A DNA stretch of 35,524 nt from a bacterium (GCA_040757115.1 JBFLYA010000011.1:1-35524), one strand, 5' to 3'. Positions 23,300-32,640 are shown, numbered from the stretch's first letter. The notes: a model not told the origin generated them from the letters alone. Made by a program: numbers and translations.

Positions 23300-24217
23300 C
23301 TATACTTCTTTAATCCCTTCCATAATCTTTTCGCTAATTTGGGCAAGATTTCTATTTACCTCTTCATAGTTTTTAAGAAGTTTAGCCCCAGAGGTGACAA
23401 CAGTGCTTAATTCACGGTCTAAATTACCGATAATTGTCCCCATCTCCACTACATTCTGTTTAAGTGTATTTAAAATATCAACCATCAGTCGTAGGTCTCT
23501 TTTGATTTTCCTATCTTTTATACCAAATAAAACTAATCCGAGAAAATAATGGAAGGTTCGAGGTGAGGTCAGATGCACCATCCTTGTTTGAGCATATTCA
23601 CATAGTTCTGTTTGAGTCAATATTTCATAGTAAGCATTTTCTGAAGGGATGTAAAGTAAGACAAATTCAATATTCTCTAATGTCACATACTTAGCCACGG
23701 TGTCAATTTGACTTTTAACCTCTTTTTCTAATTTTCGGCGTAGTTCCTTCTCATCTTTTTGCGTAGCTCTAACTAATTTGCGGTAGGTTTCAATCGGAAA
23801 TTTTGTATCAATCGGAATAATTTCATTCTCTAACGCAATTGCACCATCAACCTTTGTCCCGTCTGATAATTCATAGTCTTTTTTATAGACATCGCGTGGC
23901 AATTTATCACTAATTAAGGTATCCAGGATAATTTCTCCCACGCTTTTCATCCCTTTAGTCGCTTTTAATACCTCATTAATCTCGGTTAATTGTTGAGAGG
24001 CTGTTTGTTCTCTTAATTCTAATTGCTCCAGAGACAAAGAAAGCATATGAATGGTGCGATGCAGGTCTGTTTTTACCCCATCAATCGTTTTGGTAATATT
24101 CCCTAATCCTTCAATAGTAATGTTTTCCTTTCTTCTATAAGATAAAATGGAGAAACTCACGGCAATGATTACACCTATTAAGGTCAATATCATCATTATC
24201 AATTCAATTCCAGTCAT
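23300..24217 (-). CDS. rmuC: RmuC-family protein
   Basis: RmuC proteins limit DNA inversion and rearrangement in E. coli; the domain belongs to the PD-(D/E)XK nuclease superfamily. The N-terminal transmembrane helix (residues about 5-25, ELIMMILTLIGVIIAVSFSI) and the following coiled region are as in the family. The core motif DGAIALENEIIPIDTKFPIETY (about 128-149, here split across GTKVDGAIAL and IPIDTKFP) matches RmuC. At 305 residues it is shorter than E. coli RmuC (about 475), mainly in the N-terminal coiled coil. It lies 66 bases after the AAA ATPase gene, perhaps in one transcript. Confidence 0.85.
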   Translation of the reverse strand: MTGIELIMMILTLIGVIIAVSFSILSYRRKENITIEGLGNITKTIDGVKTDLHRTIHMLSLSLEQLELREQTASQQLTEINEVLKATKGMKSVGEIILDTLISDKLPRDVYKKDYELSDGTKVDGAIALENEIIPIDTKFPIETYRKLVRATQKDEKELRRKLEKEVKSQIDTVAKYVTLENIEFVLLYIPSENAYYEILTQTELCEYAQTRMVHLTSPRTFHYFLGLVLFGIKDRKIKRDLRLMVDILNTLKQNVVEMGTIIGNLDRELSTVVTSGAKLLKNYEEVNRNLAQISEKIMEGIKEV

Positions 24218-24283
24218 TTTTTTTTACACTCCTCTCATAATTCATAATTATTTAGCCACAACGGCACAATTATCCTTTTCCCA

Positions 24284-25492
24284 TTATTGCTTTTCTCTAA
24301 AGGAATTAAGCAATAGATAGAGTCTGACTAAACGATTATTAAATATATATTCTCCTCGTTCATATCCAGATTTTAAGACATTAAGTCTTTTCATTCGTTG
24401 GAGAAAGTTATCAAATTTTTTCTTTTCTACATCAGAAAGCCCTTTTTCAATATTACCTTTTTGGAAAGATAAATCAAAGTCTTCCTTACTAAGTTTTGAT
24501 AAAATTGAATGATACTCTCTGCTACGCAACGCCTTGTAGACTTGTTGGTCAACAAATTTCTTGCCCGTATCTTCTGCGGCTACAAGAATTCCATTTCTCA
24601 CATCGTCTTTGTCAACAACATTATCCTTGTCTATCCAGAAAATAGTCTCACCTATAAGATGCATAATTTTGGGAAATCCAGCTGAATAATGGGATAGAAG
24701 GGACATTGCTTCATCTGTAACCTGCATATCCACAGAATTAAATGTTTTGTTAAAAAACACTTTTATTTCATTATTGTCCATTGGCTTAAGCTCAACTATC
24801 TCAAAAATTCGTTCAACGGGTTGATGATGTTGAATCATCTCTCTTCTTCTCTCTTCAACTCCACAAAGTATTAACATTAAAGGAACTTTGTCCGTGCAAA
24901 GAGCGTTCTCATCGACCAATGTTTTAATGAAATGAGCAAATTGTTTATTTTTGGTAATTCCGTTAATTTCATCAAGAATTAACATTATCCCTTTAATACC
25001 ATTATCTTTAACTCGATTCAACAACTCACGCAAGAAGGGTAAAAAACCCTGTGAGATATTTGGCCCATCAGTTTTTAACTGCTCAAGGTTTACACTAAAT
25101 CCAAAGAGTTCTTGTTGACCTATGTATTTTGCCAGAAAATCTCGAATTTTATCAGTAATGGTAGGTCTATAAACTTGCGTTTTAATTGTTGTTTCAACCG
25201 TTTTAATAGCCACACCTTCCACTGTTTCTACATTACCAAGCAATACATGAATGCCCAAAATTTGGTTATCCTTTTCTGCACAATATTTCATAAAACCAGC
25301 CAGGGAACTTTTACCAATTCCATATTCACCTGTTAGAAAAATTGCCTGTGGCTTTCCCAATTCAACTTGCTTTATTGACCTGGTAATTCGTTGAATTTCA
25401 TTTATTCTACCAATAAAGAATTCTATCGGGACAGGTTGCCCTGGATAAAATGGGCTTTTCCCTTTACTAATAATATTCATCCCTTCCCCCAT
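24284..25492 (-). CDS. AAA/STAND-type ATPase with winged-helix tail
   Basis: The 402-residue protein has FFIGRINEIQRI (about residues 25-36), Walker A GEYGIGKSS (about 56-64), Walker B IMLILDEING (about 171-180) and a sensor segment MLILCGVEERR. The C-terminal 90 residues are helical and may form a winged helix, as in Cdc6-like or ATPase_2-like proteins. Substrate and role are unknown; such proteins are common partners of nucleases and transposons. A second possible start is at 25480, with GGGGGA just before it, so the first four residues are uncertain. It may be cotranscribed with rmuC. Confidence 0.75.
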   Translation of the reverse strand: MGEGMNIISKGKSPFYPGQPVPIEFFIGRINEIQRITRSIKQVELGKPQAIFLTGEYGIGKSSLAGFMKYCAEKDNQILGIHVLLGNVETVEGVAIKTVETTIKTQVYRPTITDKIRDFLAKYIGQQELFGFSVNLEQLKTDGPNISQGFLPFLRELLNRVKDNGIKGIMLILDEINGITKNKQFAHFIKTLVDENALCTDKVPLMLILCGVEERRREMIQHHQPVERIFEIVELKPMDNNEIKVFFNKTFNSVDMQVTDEAMSLLSHYSAGFPKIMHLIGETIFWIDKDNVVDKDDVRNGILVAAEDTGKKFVDQQVYKALRSREYHSILSKLSKEDFDLSFQKGNIEKGLSDVEKKKFDNFLQRMKRLNVLKSGYERGEYIFNNRLVRLYLLLNSFREKQ

Positions 25493-25552
25493 ACAGAACT
25501 GTGTAATTATCTCGCCATAAGAATTGTGGAGGAGTTATCCTCATCCTATTAT

Positions 25553-25581
25553 AAAATACTACATTTGAACACCTTTGTCAA
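25553..25581 (-). promoter_or_regulatory. Promoter of the AAA ATPase gene
   Basis: Minus-strand TTGACA (25576-25581) with TATTTT (25553-25558) 17 bp away; an overlapping TATAAT lies slightly too far downstream. Confidence 0.65.
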
Positions 25582-25646
25582 GTATTTTTTTTGAAACTTA
25601 CCCACATCGTAACTATTCAGCCACGGATGGACACAGATGAAACACG

Positions 25647-25911
25647 GAAAATTCGTAACCGTTCACCGCAGAGACGCAGAGACGCAGAGAAAAAATTAAA
25701 ATCTATTCACCAGAGACAAGAAATTTCCTTTTTTTGTGTGCATTTCGGGTCTTTCGTTGTTTATTAATCTTTTAATACTTACTTTTGACTAACTGTTTTT
25801 AAGCCTTTTTAAACAGCGAAAAATGCGAGAAAAATACGAAAAAAAGATATTTTCCTCTCTGTTTCTCTGCGTCTCTGCGGTAAAGGATTACCTGAACGGT
25901 TACGAAAATTC
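25647..25911 (-). mobile_element. Inner GTAACCGTTCA MITE with 8-bp target duplication (copy G)
   Basis: The element is 25655-25903 (249 bp), ends GTAACCGTTCA and TGAACGGTTAC. It is flanked by GAAAATTC at 25647-25654 and 25904-25911, and the sequence on each side joins into a smooth outer element when it is removed. Its interior is almost the same as 21186-21420, with a few substitutions and small indels, in the same orientation. Just inside the left end the reverse strand reads SLVNRF and a stop, matching the end of the GxxExxY remnant. Confidence 0.92.
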
Positions 25912-25969
25912 GTAATCCGTGTCCGTTTTCCGTGTCCGTAATCAGGCTTAAGGGTTTTTCTCCTGTTGT

Positions 25970-26018
25970 CCTCTGCCCTCTGCTCTCTGCCTTCTGCCCT
26001 CTGCCTTCTGTCCTCTGC
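25970..26018 (+). repeat. Seven 7-bp tandem repeats (CCTCTGC)
   Basis: Seven units of consensus CCTCTGC (variants TCTCTGC, CTTCTGC, CTTCTGT) fill exactly 49 bases inside the outer mobile element. Confidence 0.85.
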
Positions 26019-26086
26019 TATTTATCCGTGCTAATCCGTGTCAACCAGTGGCTGAATAGTTACTAATTTGATTAATAACCACTATA

Positions 26087-27013
26087 TTACCCATAAAGCT
26101 CGGCAATGCCCTGTTTATAAATTTTAGCGGAAGTCTGGAAATTCGTTAATTCATCCTCATTTAATTCAAGTTCAATTATCTCTTCTACCCCATTTGCACC
26201 TAATCTTGCAGGCACTCCAATATAAATATCTGAAACTCCATATTCTCCTTGTAAATATACAGAACAGGGTAAAATTTGTTTTGTATCTTTAATGATACTC
26301 TCCACCATTTGAACTGTCGAGGCGGCTGGGGCATAAAAGGCACTACCTGTTTTAAGCAATGTTACTATCTCACCGCCTCCTTTTCGCGTTCGTTCAATTA
26401 ATCTATCTAATGTTTTTTCATCCATTAATTCTGTAATTGGTATCTTATTTACCAGCGTCCATCGAGGTAATGGCATCATTGAGTCCCCATGTCCACCTAA
26501 AATTATTGAAGATATATTTTTAGGAGAGATTTTTAATTCTTGTGAGATAAAGTAGCAAAATCTGGCAGTATCCAATATCCCCGCCTGACCAAGCACCCTT
26601 TGAGGACTAAGCCCGGATACCTTAAAGGCATGATAGGTCATCACATCTACCGGATTAGTCACCATAATGATGATAGAATCAGGGGCATATTTGACTATAT
26701 TTAAGGTTATTTCTTTAATAATCTGGGCATTTTTATAAAGCAAATCTAACCTATCCATACCGGGTTTACGGGCAAGCCCGGCGGTAACAACTACTAAATT
26801 TGAATTTGCCATTTGAGAATAATCAGATGTGCCAATGATTTTAGTCTCAAATCCTTCTATTGGGGATAATTGAGCGATATCAAGTGCCTTTCCTTCGGCT
26901 AATCCTTCAACTACATCCACTAAAATTATCTCATCAATCAATTCTTTTTGAGCCACTAAAAGGGCAGTTGTTGCGCCGACATTGCCTGCCCCGATGATAC
27001 TAATTTTTTTCAT
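26087..27013 (-). CDS. mdh: Malate dehydrogenase (LDH-like type)
   Basis: This enzyme interconverts malate and oxaloacetate with NAD(H). Start set at 27013 (MKKISIIGAG) after AAGGAG; 308 residues. The dinucleotide-binding loop GAGNVGATTA is at 8-17. The substrate loop ARKPGMDR has arginine where lactate dehydrogenases have glutamine, which indicates malate. VTNPVD and the catalytic His in GGHGDSMMPL are present. It closes a minus-strand operon that begins with the BatD-like gene, 20 bases after the PorV-like gene; the metabolic link to the secretion genes is not obvious. Confidence 0.94.
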   Translation of the reverse strand: MKKISIIGAGNVGATTALLVAQKELIDEIILVDVVEGLAEGKALDIAQLSPIEGFETKIIGTSDYSQMANSNLVVVTAGLARKPGMDRLDLLYKNAQIIKEITLNIVKYAPDSIIIMVTNPVDVMTYHAFKVSGLSPQRVLGQAGILDTARFCYFISQELKISPKNISSIILGGHGDSMMPLPRWTLVNKIPITELMDEKTLDRLIERTRKGGGEIVTLLKTGSAFYAPAASTVQMVESIIKDTKQILPCSVYLQGEYGVSDIYIGVPARLGANGVEEIIELELNEDELTNFQTSAKIYKQGIAELYG

Positions 27014-27033
27014 TGATTTTTTCTCCTTTTTTA

Positions 27034-27930
27034 TCAATACCTTATCATTATCGACAATCGGTGACTTGAACCTAAATCTTGATAAGGCACATAGCCATAA
27101 TCTAATTGATAAGACTCCTTAAACTTATAGCCTAACCCTACGGTTATACCCGAAAGTGGTTCATTATCAATCTGTTTCAATTTATATCTATAGCCAGTTC
27201 TCAAAAAAAGTCTTCCATACCCTTTTGCTAATCCAAAATGAACAGATGGTTTGCTGTCAAAGGGTTTATAAAAGTCTATGGCTAATAATAAACTATCTTT
27301 TTGGTATGAAATTCCACCTCGCAACAGTGTAGGGTAATCAAACTCTTTTTTGTAAATCTTCATTTTTTTCATTTCATTCCAATTTTGTAAAGTTAGACCC
27401 ATTTTAATATTTTCTCGTAATGGATATAAATAACCGAGGTCAAATACCACGCCCGTGCCCTTTTTAGCATCTATTTCTTGAGAGATTAATTTAAGACTTA
27501 TCCCAACATCTTTATGAGCCCATGAGATAATAACCGCTATATCTTTTGCCCCAAAAGTCCCTATTGGCACTAAATCATACTCATTTCTTCTGCGTTCTAT
27601 ATCGTCTATGAACAATCCTATCACGCCAAGACCGATAGTTTGTTTCTCTTTTAGAGGCACAGTCAGTCCTATAAAATCATGATTTATTTCTTCAAACCAG
27701 AGATTATGAATAAAGATAAACTGGCGGGTATTGATTTGAGATAAGCCAGCAGGATTCCAGTAAATAGCCGTAACATCATCCGCAATTGCAGTAAATGCCT
27801 CACCCATTCCCACAGCCCCTGGACCTACTGCAATTTTAAGGAAAGAGGCACAAGTTTCACCTGAATTTAATGCAAATGCTGTATTTGAAAATAAGATTAA
27901 CACCCCGATTATAATTAAAATCCTCTTCAC
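27034..27930 (-). CDS. PorV/PorQ-family outer-membrane protein
   Basis: The 298-residue protein has a GTG start after AGGAG, and a signal peptide (residues 1-20, ending AFA). The block GPGAVGMGEAFTAIADDVTAIYWNPAGL (read at about 37-64 in two parts) is the hallmark of PorV/PorQ and UPF0164 proteins, FadL-like beta barrels. The remaining sequence alternates polar and hydrophobic residues as expected for beta strands. In type IX secretion PorV shuttles cargo to the attachment complex. The adjacent C25 protease with a sorting tail supports that role. It lies 9 bases after that gene. Confidence 0.85.
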   Translation of the reverse strand: MKRILIIIGVLILFSNTAFALNSGETCASFLKIAVGPGAVGMGEAFTAIADDVTAIYWNPAGLSQINTRQFIFIHNLWFEEINHDFIGLTVPLKEKQTIGLGVIGLFIDDIERRRNEYDLVPIGTFGAKDIAVIISWAHKDVGISLKLISQEIDAKKGTGVVFDLGYLYPLRENIKMGLTLQNWNEMKKMKIYKKEFDYPTLLRGGISYQKDSLLLAIDFYKPFDSKPSVHFGLAKGYGRLFLRTGYRYKLKQIDNEPLSGITVGLGYKFKESYQLDYGYVPYQDLGSSHRLSIMIRY

Positions 27931-27939
27931 TTTATTCTC

Positions 27940-30378
27940 CTATCTAATAATGGCTATCTTGCCCTTTTTAGTTCCTGCATCACATTTAAGTATGTAGATA
28001 TAAACTCCAAAGGCAACATCTTTATTTGAATCATTCTTAGCATCCCAGTAGACTACCTCTGAACCAGGATATTTTTGAATTTCAGTCCCTTCTTCATCTA
28101 ATGTCCGAATTAATTCACCTGCTAAATTATAAATATAGACTTTTGGGTTAGAATTCAGTGGTATATTGCCAATCTTAAGCACATCACCTTCATCAGGATA
28201 GCAAGGATTAGGATAATGGATAACCTTATCAAGTGTTTCTACTTTTAGATTTATATTTACATCAAAGTTATCCACATATTCATACCCCCCATCATCACTT
28301 ATTTCTATAGAAAAACTAACCTTATGAATAGGAGGACAATTTGAATTAACCATTATTTTATAAGGATTACTGGAGTTATTAGAAGTGCCTCTATAGGGTA
28401 TATTACCAAAAGTGGCGGTTCCGCTAATAATAGTGATATACGGGTCAGTAGTAGATAATGTGCCTGTTACTCCTGTTATTGTTCCATCCTTTAAATTTTT
28501 GAGTGTAATTATCAAATCAACTATCTCCCCTGGTTTATCAATGACATTATCAATAGTCTGGTCAATACAAAAAATCTCTTTTACCACACCTATTTTCATA
28601 GCCGGGTCGCCTAATAAATTAAGGCAGAACATTATCCAGCGGTAAGGATTATGCTCAGCACACTGATTGATAAACTCCATTTTACTTCTACCAAAAGTCT
28701 CGCCAATACAGGAATATCCTCCATTAAAAAATTTTTTAAAAAACTCTATCTGATATTCGCCGCTATATTTTTTGACATTATATTCATCAAACCAACCATA
28801 TCTTGAATTGCCAACAAATGCTACTGCACCACCATCTGGATTTAAAATCATCTCCTCACCAATACAATCACTTCCATTGGGATTTTCAAATGTTCCACTG
28901 AAATCTCCAGCAATACAGCCAATAGTGTTAAAGATAAAGGTTTTAGAGCCATTACTTAAGATTCTGACATCTATATGGCTACCAATTTCAAAAGGAGGGG
29001 CAGTATACCAGTGAGCATGATTAGCATGGACAATTAGTCCTACGCCAGAATTGATATAGGTAGTTATTCTATCGTTATCCACACCACCTTGAGTTTGATA
29101 TTCTCTAAAGATAGTATATGTTCCTGGTGTCTCCTTTGCAATCTCTTCCATAATTTCCTTTGCATCACAATTATTCTCAAGTTTATAGGCGATTAAAAGC
29201 TCCTTATAGAAATAGTCGTCTGATGATTTTTCAAAAGTAATTACTTTATTAACAAAATTAATAGCTTCTGATAAATTACTTACCGGAGCCCTTCCAATGG
29301 AAACCTCTGGCATCAAATCGATATTATCTTCGTTTAATTCCCCATAAACTTTATCTCCATCTGTATCCCAGTCCCAATCCTTATCAAAGCAGGTATAGTA
29401 AAGGTCACAGGGGATCTGGCAGTCTATCACATCTCCAAAATGTGGAACGTTTGGCACTTTGGCATATACCCCGCGATATGGAATAACATCTGTATCCCCG
29501 CCCAAAAGGACATAACAGGTTCCATAATTTTCATAGTAATTTTTAATAAAAGCCTTAATCTTTTCTTGATTATCTACACCTGGATAGTTAGTGTATATCC
29601 AGGATGTAGTAACAATTTTAGTGGTCATTGGTTTTGAGTTACATAATGATTCAAAAGCAGATACTAAATTTCCATCAGTGATAATTACATACTCATAAGT
29701 AACTAATGGGATTTGTCTTTTCTCAGATGCATAAGTATTTACCAGATGAGAATTGACGACTAATTTATTTACTAACTCCCTATCTTCTCTAAATCCTCTA
29801 AAGGTAGGACTCATAGCCTTTGTTTCAGATGATGTAAGATTCAGATTGAAATTTATTTGTTTATTCCAGAATAATTGTTTAGTTTCAGGATTGTAGCTGG
29901 CGCCAAAAACAGAAAGGCAGGCAAGATTGTAACCTCGTAACTTCTGAATAGAATTAAGTTTGATGATATTTTCGGGATAAAAATCTAAAGATAGGTATTG
30001 CGGGTGCGTAGTTTTTGAGCCATTAGATATAGGAATGGGTGGGGAAACAGGACAGATGTTGTATTCACCCTTTAATTCTATCTGTACCATAGAGGTAATC
30101 GTTACATCTTTAACCACTGCCTCTGGTGGTAAAAGCACAAAAAAGCTGCGCACCGGTAATTTGGGTCTGCCAATCTCAGCAGACTCATGACATTCCCGAA
30201 CCTCTACTATATCATAACCATTAATAGATTTTATTTTTAAGGGTTCAATATCAACTTTACAGGCAATAAATGAATTAAGGGCGTCAAATTTAGTTAAAAC
30301 ATCCTCTCCAAAAACAGGTAAGGTTATCAAATTTATTAAGACAGCCCAAAATAAAATATTTGTCTTTTTGGTTTTCAT
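27940..30378 (-). CDS. Gingipain-like C25 peptidase with type IX sorting domain
   Basis: The 812-residue precursor has a signal peptide (1-24) and a propeptide to about 225. The peptidase C25 domain spans about 228-600; the likely catalytic pair is His454 (in HANHAHW) and Cys488 (in TIGCIAGDF), as in gingipains, and LLGGDTDVIPYR (291-302) is the family aspartate-rich strand. Residues about 615-720 look like an Ig/CARDB-like module. The last 80 residues (YPNPCYP, VYIYNLAGELIRT, FGVYIYILK, GKIAIIR) are the type A sorting domain recognised by the type IX system. It overlaps the BatD-like gene (ATGA) and is followed by the PorV-like gene. Many such proteins mature the secretion system's own cargo; the substrate here is unknown. 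Confidence 0.9.
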   Translation of the reverse strand: MKTKKTNILFWAVLINLITLPVFGEDVLTKFDALNSFIACKVDIEPLKIKSINGYDIVEVRECHESAEIGRPKLPVRSFFVLLPPEAVVKDVTITSMVQIELKGEYNICPVSPPIPISNGSKTTHPQYLSLDFYPENIIKLNSIQKLRGYNLACLSVFGASYNPETKQLFWNKQINFNLNLTSSETKAMSPTFRGFREDRELVNKLVVNSHLVNTYASEKRQIPLVTYEYVIITDGNLVSAFESLCNSKPMTTKIVTTSWIYTNYPGVDNQEKIKAFIKNYYENYGTCYVLLGGDTDVIPYRGVYAKVPNVPHFGDVIDCQIPCDLYYTCFDKDWDWDTDGDKVYGELNEDNIDLMPEVSIGRAPVSNLSEAINFVNKVITFEKSSDDYFYKELLIAYKLENNCDAKEIMEEIAKETPGTYTIFREYQTQGGVDNDRITTYINSGVGLIVHANHAHWYTAPPFEIGSHIDVRILSNGSKTFIFNTIGCIAGDFSGTFENPNGSDCIGEEMILNPDGGAVAFVGNSRYGWFDEYNVKKYSGEYQIEFFKKFFNGGYSCIGETFGRSKMEFINQCAEHNPYRWIMFCLNLLGDPAMKIGVVKEIFCIDQTIDNVIDKPGEIVDLIITLKNLKDGTITGVTGTLSTTDPYITIISGTATFGNIPYRGTSNNSSNPYKIMVNSNCPPIHKVSFSIEISDDGGYEYVDNFDVNINLKVETLDKVIHYPNPCYPDEGDVLKIGNIPLNSNPKVYIYNLAGELIRTLDEEGTEIQKYPGSEVVYWDAKNDSNKDVAFGVYIYILKCDAGTKKGKIAIIR

Positions 30379-31298
30379 CGTTTTTCTTGTAATTCCTTTG
30401 TGAAATCAGCACTTTCAACTGAGAAGTCGATTATCCCTTTAGCTCGCTCAATAACCGTATTTATCTCTTCCTTATGTGGGATATATTTAGCGAATTTTAC
30501 TAAATCACATTCCTTTAAAAAGTTGTTCACTAAATTGACATAATCCTGTCCTATCAGGTTTATTTTCATTTTCTCAATCAGTTCTTGAGTAGTCAACTCT
30601 AAGGCATTAATTTTATATCTTCTTTCGATATATTGTCTAATAACATCTGAAATTTGAATGTAATATTCCTTTACCAAACCCTGAGTTAGAAGATTAGATG
30701 TTCTAATTTTATTAAGTTGTTCATAGGCAATTTCGTGTGGCGGTCTAATAACTTCTACCTCCTGTTCCAATGGAGGTTTCTTTCTTTTATTCCAATAGAT
30801 TAATCCGATAACGCTTATCAGTAAAATTAAAAATATAATGATTAATATCCATATCCATTTAGTTAAATCTGCCTTAATTTCTACGGGTGGTTTTATATCT
30901 TTAATATCTTTAGCGTTTTGGGGTAGAACTGATTTTACTTCTATTTTTATCTCTTGGGAATGTATTTTCCTCTTTTCTTTATTGGGCAGTATGTATTCAA
31001 TGATTACTGCCGGTATCTTGAATTTACCTGTTTGATATGTAGTAATAATATATTCATACTGAATAAGTATTTTATTCCTTGTTTTTTGAGGTTTTAATTC
31101 TTTATAATTCAGAATCTCAAAATTACCCGGCTTTATTTCTGGAGGTGTAATCTGAACATTATTATCTTTTTCAATAACTAATGTATATTTAATCGGGTCA
31201 CCAATAGTAATAATTGGTTTATCTACCTTAACTGTTATTTCTGGTTCTTGAGCAAAAACACAGGAGCTAATGAATAAAAATGCGAAAAAAACTTTCAT
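30375..31298 (-). CDS. BatD-like membrane-anchored protein
   Basis: Start set at 31298, giving 307 residues with a signal peptide (MKVFFAFLFISSCVFA). Residues about 20-135 form a beta-rich periplasmic domain with IGDPIKYTLVIE and YEYIITTYQTGKFKIPA, typical of BatD/oxygen-tolerance proteins. A transmembrane helix follows at about 145-165 (WIWILIIIFLILLISVIGLIYW). The cytoplasmic tail of about 140 residues is helical, with YYIQISDVIRQYIERRYKINALELTTQELI, a motif seen in DUF4381-like and similar tails. Usually Bat proteins occur with MoxR ATPase and VWA proteins; none are here. It leads the operon with the C25 protease, which begins in its stop codon. Confidence 0.75.
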   Translation of the reverse strand: MKVFFAFLFISSCVFAQEPEITVKVDKPIITIGDPIKYTLVIEKDNNVQITPPEIKPGNFEILNYKELKPQKTRNKILIQYEYIITTYQTGKFKIPAVIIEYILPNKEKRKIHSQEIKIEVKSVLPQNAKDIKDIKPPVEIKADLTKWIWILIIIFLILLISVIGLIYWNKRKKPPLEQEVEVIRPPHEIAYEQLNKIRTSNLLTQGLVKEYYIQISDVIRQYIERRYKINALELTTQELIEKMKINLIGQDYVNLVNNFLKECDLVKFAKYIPHKEEINTVIERAKGIIDFSVESADFTKELQEKR

Positions 31299-31449
31299 AA
31301 ACAAATTTAATTCCTTTATCTCAATCACTTTTTTAAAATCTCAAGGACTACCTTCGGGGTCATCTCCTTTTTTAATAGGCAGAAGTCAGGGGACAGACTT
31401 CTCTCCTCTGACTTGAGCCAATGAAATATACCAATAAACGGATAGTAAA

Positions 31450-31478
31450 ATTTTATCACAAAACAAATGATATGTAAA
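31450..31478 (-). promoter_or_regulatory. Promoter of the BatD-C25-PorV-mdh operon
   Basis: Minus-strand TTTACA (31473-31478) and TAAAAT (31450-31455) are 17 bp apart. The leader includes an inverted repeat AGAAGTC...GACTTCT near 31382-31403. Confidence 0.6.
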
Positions 31479-31507
31479 GTATTTTTTTGTAGTGTTGATA
31501 ATTTTTA

Positions 31508-31536
31508 TTGACACAAACCCAATTTACTGATATAAT
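31508..31536 (+). promoter_or_regulatory. Promoter of the coiled-coil-gmhA operon
   Basis: Perfect hexamers TTGACA (31508-31513) and TATAAT (31531-31536) with a 17-bp spacer, divergent from the promoter at 31450-31478. Confidence 0.88.
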
Positions 31537-31572
31537 TTTTAACATAACCTGAAGGGGAAAAAGGAGGATATT

Positions 31573-32640
31573 ATGGCAGAGAAAAAAACACAATCAGAAA
31601 AAGTTTCTATAACAAGCACCAAGCAGGAAATACTCGATGCATACCAATCACTTCTTAAACAACTCGAAGAGAAAAGTAAAACTGAACTAAAACCAGAAGA
31701 GAAAACTGAGGAGAAAAAGAAAAAAGAGGTAGTAGAATCAGCAGATGCTCTGTCTGCGGAAGGAATTGTAACCCAGCTAATTAATCTGAAATTAGAGATA
31801 GGCAAGATGTTGACACAAGTTTCAGATAATATGGAGAAGGAAGTCAATAAATACACTGGAATTAAGAAGGCTATCGAAATCAAAGAGAAAGAATTAGAGG
31901 ATATATATGGAATAGAGCGGGCATCGGCAACATTAGCCGCTTTGATAGAAGCCCAACATCAAAAAAGAAAGGAATTTGAAGCTGAAATAGTCGGTAAAAG
32001 AGAGGAGTTAGACCAGGAAATCCAACAAACTCGGCGGAAATGGGAAGAAGAGAAGAAACTCTATGAGGCACAAATCAAAGAACAACAAGATAAAGAGGCA
32101 AAAAGACAAAAGCAGGAAAAAGAGGAGTATGAGTATGCCTTTAAACGAGAGCAACAGATAACAAAGGATAAATTTGAAGATGAAAAGATAAAACTGGAAA
32201 AAGAAAGTCAAATTAAAAAAGAACAGCTCGAAAAGGAACTGGCTGAACGAGAAAAGATAATTGTAGAGGGTGAGAAGGAATTAGACGAATTGCGAAAGAA
32301 GGTTAGTGCTTTTCCCAAAGAAATGGAAACAGCCATAAGTAAAGTTGTTAAAGAAACTACTGAAAAAATCCAGTTAGATGCAAAGAATAAAGAAGAATTG
32401 TTGAAGAAAGGATTTGAAGGTGAAAAGAATGTTCTTCTCACGCGAATTGAATCTCTTGAGAAAACAGTAAAAACACAAGAAGAACAGATTACAAAACTCT
32501 CAAATTCCCTTGAAAAGGCATATCAAAAGGTTCAGGATATTGCGGAAAAGGCAGTTGAAGGCTCTTCAAATCTTAAATCTTTTACTAACCTCCAGCAATT
32601 AGTAAAAGAACAAGTGAACAAAAAAATGGATGAAAAATAA
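31573..32640 (+). CDS. Long coiled-coil protein of unknown function
   Basis: The 355-residue protein follows AAAGGAGG. Residues about 10-60 are E/K-rich and probably disordered, with predicted helices on each side; residues 70-345 are almost continuous charged heptads ([53 protein letters not shown]). There is no signal peptide or membrane segment, so it is cytoplasmic. The ATG of gmhA overlaps its stop by one base, so the two are translated together, from a consensus promoter that should be strongly expressed. I cannot assign a function; a scaffold or structural role is one guess. Confidence 0.8.
   Translation: MAEKKTQSEKVSITSTKQEILDAYQSLLKQLEEKSKTELKPEEKTEEKKKKEVVESADALSAEGIVTQLINLKLEIGKMLTQVSDNMEKEVNKYTGIKKAIEIKEKELEDIYGIERASATLAALIEAQHQKRKEFEAEIVGKREELDQEIQQTRRKWEEEKKLYEAQIKEQQDKEAKRQKQEKEEYEYAFKREQQITKDKFEDEKIKLEKESQIKKEQLEKELAEREKIIVEGEKELDELRKKVSAFPKEMETAISKVVKETTEKIQLDAKNKEELLKKGFEGEKNVLLTRIESLEKTVKTQEEQITKLSNSLEKAYQKVQDIAEKAVEGSSNLKSFTNLQQLVKEQVNKKMDEK

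Larger units (their letters stand above)
25609..26063. mobile_element. Outer GTAACTATTCAG-ended element, interrupted
   Basis: GTAACTATTCAGCCAC at 25609 is mirrored by GTGGCTGAATAGTTAC ending at 26063. Inside are CGGATGGACACAGATGAAAC-like and ATCCGTGCTAATCCGTG words and a 49-base tandem repeat. The element at 25655-25903 has inserted into it. Removing the insertion and one duplicated 8-mer leaves about 200 bases. I see no target duplication for the outer element and no gene inside. Confidence 0.8.

Noticed and set aside
25970-26018. Possible CRISPR array (regular short repeats)
   Set aside because: Units are 7 bp with no spacers; a simple tandem repeat inside a mobile element. No cas genes are in the window.
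26087-27013. Lactate dehydrogenase
   Set aside because: The substrate loop ARKPGMDR has arginine at the specificity position, as in malate dehydrogenases.
31539-32441. Several long open frames antisense to the coiled-coil gene
   Set aside because: Serine/phenylalanine-rich products mirror the E/K-rich coiled-coil codons; they are shadows of 31573-32640.
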